DNA of 9,608 nucleotides, from NCBI GenBank assembly GCA_030589605.1, contig JAUUVJ010000129.1, positions 1-9,608 on the forward strand, read 5' to 3'. The notes below the pieces were generated by a model, which searched no databases, had not been told where the DNA came from, and saw nothing but the letters and a program-made list of their open reading frames with translations. Origin of the DNA: Candidatus Hodarchaeota archaeon (GTDB lineage Archaea > Asgardarchaeota > Heimdallarchaeia > Hodarchaeales > Hodarchaeaceae). Below, piece by piece: positions 6,258 through 9,608 of the stretch. A program made the translations under genes and the position numbers. Each line of letters starts with the position of its first letter. Positions within the stretch are counted from its first letter, which is position 1.

Positions 6258-6802
6258 TGCTGTATTCACTATTAACAACAACTGAAAAAAAGCAAGTTGA
6301 AACCAAAATCAACACATTACTTGGATCTTCAATTCTAACTAATACTTTTAATGAAAAGGTTTTGATATCATTAAATGGCTCTAGAAAGGGAATTTTCTTG
6401 ATTTCAAAAGCGAACTTGGATTTATTAAAAAAAATTGATTCCAACTCTGATAGTACAAATTGTAGACTGATCCATGCATGTATTAAACTTGGGTTTTTTA
6501 TTCGTGACGAATTTCGTTTTGGAATTGAATCTCTCTCATATTTAGCTCCATTAACAAAAAAAGGAATTAAATTGAATGCACGAAATACTCAGAAGTTTAT
6601 TTTTGGCAAAGATATTGAAGTAACATCAGAAAAAATATTGTTACAAATAAAAGAATTTGTTGAAAGTGAGATTACAATAATCTTTTCAGATGATGATATT
6701 CCGATTGGATTTGGGAAGATCACATTTAAGGAAAAAAAACCGCTCATACAGAATCTAGTTGATAGTGGTATTTACATCCGATCTGAAAAAAGTGCATTTT
6801 AA
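6257..6802 (+). CDS. nip7: Nip7-like ribosome biogenesis factor with C-terminal PUA domain
   Basis: The 181-aa length is the same as eukaryotic Nip7. The N-terminal alpha/beta domain (1-100) carries the family pattern of a GIFLIS strand, a cysteine-containing 'LG-F' segment (HACIKLGFFIRDEFRFGIESL, where eukaryotes have LGTCFGKFTK...FRL) and LSYLAPL. The C-terminal PUA domain (105-181) has KFIFGKDIEV (113-122), the diagnostic IPIGFG (148-153) and VDSGIYIRSE (168-177), matching the Nip7 ending G-E-Y-V-R-x-E. The PUA domain should bind RNA; in eukaryotes Nip7 acts in 60S subunit assembly. The chosen ATG overlaps the NSUN stop by one base (TGATG) and has AAGAGG 8 nt upstream; TTG at 6254 is the alternative. 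It is last in the CYTH-NSUN operon. No other family fits as well, though divergence is substantial. Confidence 0.85.
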   Translation: MLYSLLTTTEKKQVETKINTLLGSSILTNTFNEKVLISLNGSRKGIFLISKANLDLLKKIDSNSDSTNCRLIHACIKLGFFIRDEFRFGIESLSYLAPLTKKGIKLNARNTQKFIFGKDIEVTSEKILLQIKEFVESEITIIFSDDDIPIGFGKITFKEKKPLIQNLVDSGIYIRSEKSAF

Positions 6803-6942
6803 AGATGCTCCTAAAAAGATTCTATTGATTTACAATATTTATGTAGACGTGGCTATTTATATTTCAATATATGTTTGAGTAGTTATAGTTAGTACTTTAG
6901 ATTATAGACATGTCTATTTCGATATTGACACGACTATATTCC

Positions 6943-6965
6943 TTTTGACTTCCTTTCTATTTTTT
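6943..6965 (+). terminator. Possible T-rich terminator of the CYTH-NSUN-Nip7 operon
   Basis: A pyrimidine-rich stretch with runs of four and six Ts (6943-6946 and 6960-6965) about 140-160 nt after the nip7 stop. It could end the upstream transcript before the reductase promoter. The distance is long and there is no closer T run, so this is weak. Confidence 0.3.
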
Positions 6966-7006
6966 ACGATTTATTCACTGATCTCAATTAAAAGTAAATA
7001 AATCGC

Positions 7007-7018
7007 TTATATATTATA
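7007..7018 (+). promoter_or_regulatory. TATA box of the thioredoxin reductase gene
   Basis: TTATATATTATA is the best TATA match in the window. Purine-rich sequence (AAAGTAAATAAA) about 10-20 nt upstream may serve as the BRE. Transcription would begin near 7036-7038, giving a leader of about 38 nt that carries GAGGT (7062-7066), 8 nt before the ATG. Confidence 0.6.
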
Positions 7019-7045
7019 GTAGTAGAAAGGTCTATGTTTAATAAT

Positions 7046-7058
7046 ACCACTTAGTGGT
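7046..7058. repeat. Inverted repeat in the reductase mRNA leader
   Basis: ACCAC-TTA-GTGGT is a perfect 5-bp inverted repeat with a 3-base spacer, ending 3 nt before the GAGGT ribosome site. It could be a small RNA hairpin in the leader or a DNA operator of a second type. It differs from the TAGAC...CTA motifs. Confidence 0.45.
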
Positions 7059-7074
7059 TCTGAGGTTTGCTTAA

Positions 7075-8322
7075 ATGCAAAAAAAAGAAATTATAATAAA
7101 TGTTTATGGAGCAAATTGGTGTAGTGATTGTAAAAGAACAAAAAAATACTTGGGAGAACAACAGATCCACTATAATTGGTTTGATATTGAAAAAGAATCT
7201 CCAGAAGGAAAAAAGAGTTATGATTTCGTTCTAACTGCAAATGAGAAAGTCTCTGGAAAACCAAAACGAAAAATACCTGTAGTTGTAATTATTGAAGGTT
7301 CTACTACAGAATTAATTATTGAACCAAGTAATCTTGAATTAGCTGAAAGATTAGGTATAGCATCTAAAGTAACTAAGGATTTCTTTCACGCAATAATTGT
7401 TGGTGCTGGACCCGCTGGATTAACAGCAGCCATTTATCTTGCTAGAGATGGATATGATGTTCTTGTTATAGAACAATCAACAATTGGTGGTCAATCTTTC
7501 ATCACAAATAAACTAGATAATTTTCCAGGCTTTCCTGAGGGAATTACAGGTGCAAAATTTGCTGAAAACATTAAAAGGCAGGCTAAAAGATTTGGAGTTG
7601 AGATTCTCGTACCTGATAAAGTTGTGAATATCAGTCCTTGCCATTTACAGGGATCTTTTGCTGATTGTACCTTTAAGGTTGTTAAAACTAAAAGCGGAAA
7701 AGAGTTTACCTGTTTAGTAGCATTAGTTGCTACTGGAAGTCAATATCGACAACTTGTTGTTCCTGGATCAGAAAATTTACTTGGGATCAGCCTACATTAT
7801 TGTGCGACTTGTGATGGTTTTTTCTACAAAGGAAAAAACATTTTTGTCATTGGAGGAGGGAATTCGGCCTTCGAAGAATCATTATTTCTCAAAAACAAAT
7901 TCGTTAACCACGTTACAATTCTTATTCGAGGAAATAGACCTAAAGCTAGTTCAGTATTGCAAGAAAAAGTGAATGATACTAAGGGAATTGATACTTGGTT
8001 AAACTGTGAAATCAAAGAGCTGATAGGAGAAAATAAACTAGAAAAAGTAATTTTAATTCATAAAGATACAGGTGAAGAGAAAGAATACCATCCTGATGGG
8101 ATTTTTGTCTTTATAGGTTTGCTTCCTAATACAAAATTTTTAGAAGATATTGAATTAGATTCAAGAAATTTCGTGATCACTGATAATGAATTACAATCTT
8201 CTGCCCCTGGTATTTATGCTGCCGGGGATTGCCGTAAAGGATCGGTTAAGCAAGCTGTTACTTCAGCAGGAGAGGGTGCAACTGCGGCTTTAATGATGAG
8301 ACACTATCTCGAAAAAAGTTGA
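7075..8322 (+). CDS. trxB: Thioredoxin reductase with N-terminal glutaredoxin-like domain
   Basis: A 415-aa fusion. Residues 1-95 are a glutaredoxin/thioredoxin-fold domain: VYGANWCSDCKRTKKYL with redox pair Cys16-Ser-Asp-Cys19, and cis-proline IPVVV (Pro68). Residues 104-415 are a low-molecular-weight thioredoxin reductase. This part has the FAD Rossmann motif GAGPAG (110-115), GGQ (138-140), ATG (219-221), the redox pair CATC-D (Cys243, Cys246), a second dinucleotide motif GGGNSA (260-265) and the closing GIYAAGDC (379-386) with QAVTSAGEG. Electrons should pass from the cofactor to FAD, to Cys243/246, then to a thioredoxin partner, perhaps the fused domain. The loop that binds the NADPH phosphate (usually HRRxxxR) reads LIRGNRPKAS (283-292), so NADPH use is doubtful. 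The gene stands alone with its own TATA box and possible operators. Confidence 0.93.
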   Translation: MQKKEIIINVYGANWCSDCKRTKKYLGEQQIHYNWFDIEKESPEGKKSYDFVLTANEKVSGKPKRKIPVVVIIEGSTTELIIEPSNLELAERLGIASKVTKDFFHAIIVGAGPAGLTAAIYLARDGYDVLVIEQSTIGGQSFITNKLDNFPGFPEGITGAKFAENIKRQAKRFGVEILVPDKVVNISPCHLQGSFADCTFKVVKTKSGKEFTCLVALVATGSQYRQLVVPGSENLLGISLHYCATCDGFFYKGKNIFVIGGGNSAFEESLFLKNKFVNHVTILIRGNRPKASSVLQEKVNDTKGIDTWLNCEIKELIGENKLEKVILIHKDTGEEKEYHPDGIFVFIGLLPNTKFLEDIELDSRNFVITDNELQSSAPGIYAAGDCRKGSVKQAVTSAGEGATAALMMRHYLEKS

Positions 8323-8387
8323 GATATCTCCTATATTAGAATGAAGTATCCTAAGAGAAAAGGAAATAGCCTAAGATGTTAACCTGA

Positions 8388-8400
8388 TTTGATAATCAAA
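8388..8400. repeat. Inverted repeat between the convergent trxB and GTPase genes
   Basis: TTTGAT-A-ATCAAA is a perfect 6-bp inverted repeat in the 93-bp convergent gap. It may help end either transcript or be a chance AT-rich palindrome. The gap otherwise shows only a CCTAAGA direct repeat (8349 and 8371) and no gene. Confidence 0.35.
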
Positions 8401-8415
8401 ATTCATGTTTCTCAA

Positions 8416-9608
8416 CTAAAAACGTCTAATCCGTCTTTTAATCGTTTGATCCTTCTTAGCTTGTTGTTGATTTGAATCTTTCAGAAGTTTTTCTTGAATA
8501 ATAGAATCCATTACTTCCAGAACTCCTATTCCAACAATAGCATTTGTTGAGAAAAATTTCATTTCAGACAATAAATTCTCTGAGTTTGAGGCATCATTGA
8601 TAGCATTTTGGAAGTTTTGTTTATCTAAAAGAGCAAGATCGAGATCAAAAGCATTCCATTTTGCTCGAATCCTTCCAAACGAATCTAAGGCTTTTTCTTC
8701 ATGAAAATATTCGATTGCTCCTGCAAATTGCATAGCTAACGGTCTTCGTTGAAAAAGAAGAGAACCAAAATCCTTTAAGATTGAAACAATTTCATCCGAT
8801 GATAAAAAACCTTTTGTCGCATTTAATTCCTTTATGTGTTCATTATAAACGAGCTGAGCTCCGATTTCTCTAGCTATTGCTTTTGCATTCACTTCACTCA
8901 TGATTTTTTGGCCATAATCTATATCAGATTCTCGGATAGCATTATAGATCAATACTTCTAAGTCTGGAAATGTAATTTTCCCATTTTTAAACTTGAATGA
9001 AATTGTTCTTTCTGTTGAATCAATTCTTTTCACTAACGAGGGGATATTATAAGTTCCCTTCCCATAAGTTTTGACATTTTCAAGAGAACGGAAAAATGTA
9101 TTAGTTAGTCCTTCCTTCCATTTTGGTAAAAGAATGTGTTTTTCTAGATCAATTTTGTTTCCTAAATAAACTATTCTTGGGATATTTGCTGAAATAGCAG
9201 CTTTATCTTCGAGAACATCCTTTACTTGGTTTATTGAATTCCAACATGAAAGCGCCCTAGAACGATCAAATATCACAGATAAGACATCATTTGAACCCGC
9301 AAGTTTTCCAAGAACATTTCGGAGATGATCAAAAATATTCTGTCCCCCTACATCTGAACCTGATAATCTTATTTTTACTGTAGAATCATTCCAGAAATAA
9401 GGAAATACATATTGAAAATCCTCAAACCCAATGGTCTCTGTATCAAGACTAACTTTCAATACTGAGTCCCATGTATTTTTCCCGTATTTTACTATGAATC
9501 CATATTTCTCAGCCCATGTTTTAAAAGCAGGGTCTATAGAATATGATCTTTCATCTAATAAAGCATCTGCGCGCTCTAAAGAATGAGAATAATCTGAACT
9601 CCTTGACT
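8416..9608 (-). CDS. Large Ras/Arf-like GTPase with C-terminal helical extension (N terminus off window)
   Basis: The frame is open to the right edge, giving 396 visible residues; no convincing start lies inside the window (TTG at 9459 would cut the G domain). Numbering visible residues, switch I resembles TIG (58-60), G3 is DVGGQ (85-89) and G4 is NKID (150-153), placing it near the Arf/Rag-like branch. After G4 there is an insertion-rich region and a strand-helix pair (FKFKNGKITFPDLEVLIYNAI) closing the G domain near residue 225. A mostly helical region of about 160 residues, unknown to me, follows, and then a polybasic tail, KRRIRRF, that could touch acidic membrane or RNA. No canonical P-loop is visible; FIVKYGKN (37-44) is a degenerate candidate, or the real one lies beyond the edge. 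It is convergent with trxB. The total size is well above that of a simple small GTPase. Confidence 0.75.
   Translation of the reverse strand, partial: SRSSDYSHSLERADALLDERSYSIDPAFKTWAEKYGFIVKYGKNTWDSVLKVSLDTETIGFEDFQYVFPYFWNDSTVKIRLSGSDVGGQNIFDHLRNVLGKLAGSNDVLSVIFDRSRALSCWNSINQVKDVLEDKAAISANIPRIVYLGNKIDLEKHILLPKWKEGLTNTFFRSLENVKTYGKGTYNIPSLVKRIDSTERTISFKFKNGKITFPDLEVLIYNAIRESDIDYGQKIMSEVNAKAIAREIGAQLVYNEHIKELNATKGFLSSDEIVSILKDFGSLLFQRRPLAMQFAGAIEYFHEEKALDSFGRIRAKWNAFDLDLALLDKQNFQNAINDASNSENLLSEMKFFSTNAIVGIGVLEVMDSIIQEKLLKDSNQQQAKKDQTIKRRIRRF

Larger units (their letters stand above)
6844..7034. promoter_or_regulatory. Array of four related 12-bp palindromic motifs (putative operators)
   Basis: The sites are TAGACGTGGCTA (6844-6855), TAGACATGTCTA (6905-6916), TTGACACGACTA (6925-6936) and TAGAAAGGTCTA (7023-7034). 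The second is a perfect palindrome, extended to 14 bp at 6904-6917; the others match it at 10, 9 and 10 of 12 bases. All lie in the 272-bp gap between nip7 and the reductase gene and each is followed by T. The second and third start 20 bp apart, about two helical turns. The last falls between the reductase TATA box and its expected transcription start. This is what a dimeric regulator's operators look like; the regulator is not identified. Confidence 0.55.

Noticed and set aside
6226..6444. Minus-strand open frame over the NSUN-nip7 junction
   Set aside because: It is a shadow of the nip7 N-terminal domain, with no ribosome site or family likeness.
6803..7074. tRNA or structured RNA gene in the longest gap
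   Set aside because: No cloverleaf, T-arm (GTTCRA) sequence or GC-rich paired region is present; the gap is AT-rich and is explained better as a regulatory region.
7727..8015. Two open frames within the reductase gene (one on each strand)
   Set aside because: Both overlap the CATC and GGGNSA region of a fully intact thioredoxin reductase.

Overview
The window is AT-rich and reads as a piece of an archaeal genome, most likely an Asgard archaeon. Information-processing genes are archaeal or eukaryote-like (Orc1/Cdc6 initiator, Nip7-type PUA protein, NSUN-type RNA methyltransferase). They sit beside eukaryotic-signature genes: an Arf-family small GTPase, a second large Ras/Arf-like GTPase with a long C-terminal extension, and a proline-rich protein with a helical-repeat tail. 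No ribosomal RNA, tRNA, CRISPR array or transposase is visible. The phylum call is inference from gene content, and I cannot resolve the lineage further.

Layout. Positions 1-369 (minus) hold two small, weakly supported reading frames, one running off the left edge. Positions 530-1750 (minus) encode an Orc1/Cdc6 AAA+ initiator with an unusual sensor-1 residue. Upstream of it on the same strand lies an AcuC/HDAC-type zinc deacetylase (1881-3071). A divergent promoter region separates that gene from an Arf-like GTPase (3259-3843, plus), which runs tail-to-tail into a gene for a proline-rich, helical-tail protein (3913-4587, minus). After a second divergent region comes a tight plus-strand operon: CYTH-domain protein, NSUN RNA m5C methyltransferase, and Nip7-like ribosome-biogenesis factor (4736-6802, with 8-nt and 1-nt overlaps). 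A 272-bp non-coding stretch follows, carrying four related 12-bp palindromic motifs. It leads into a glutaredoxin-thioredoxin reductase fusion (7075-8322). The right end (8416 to the edge, minus) is a large GTPase whose N terminus is cut by the window.

How the parts may work together. The NSUN-Nip7 pair points to ribosome maturation and recalls the eukaryotic Nop2-Nip7 pairing. The Arf-like GTPase and the proline-rich protein are convergent neighbours and could belong to a cytoskeletal or membrane system, but this is inference. The reductase looks like an independently controlled redox gene: one palindromic motif lies between its TATA box and the expected transcription start, where a bound repressor would block initiation. 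Shine-Dalgarno-like sites are clear for several genes (AAGGAG before 4587, AGGTGA before 3071, AAGAGG before 6257, GAGGT before 7075), and they were used to choose starts.
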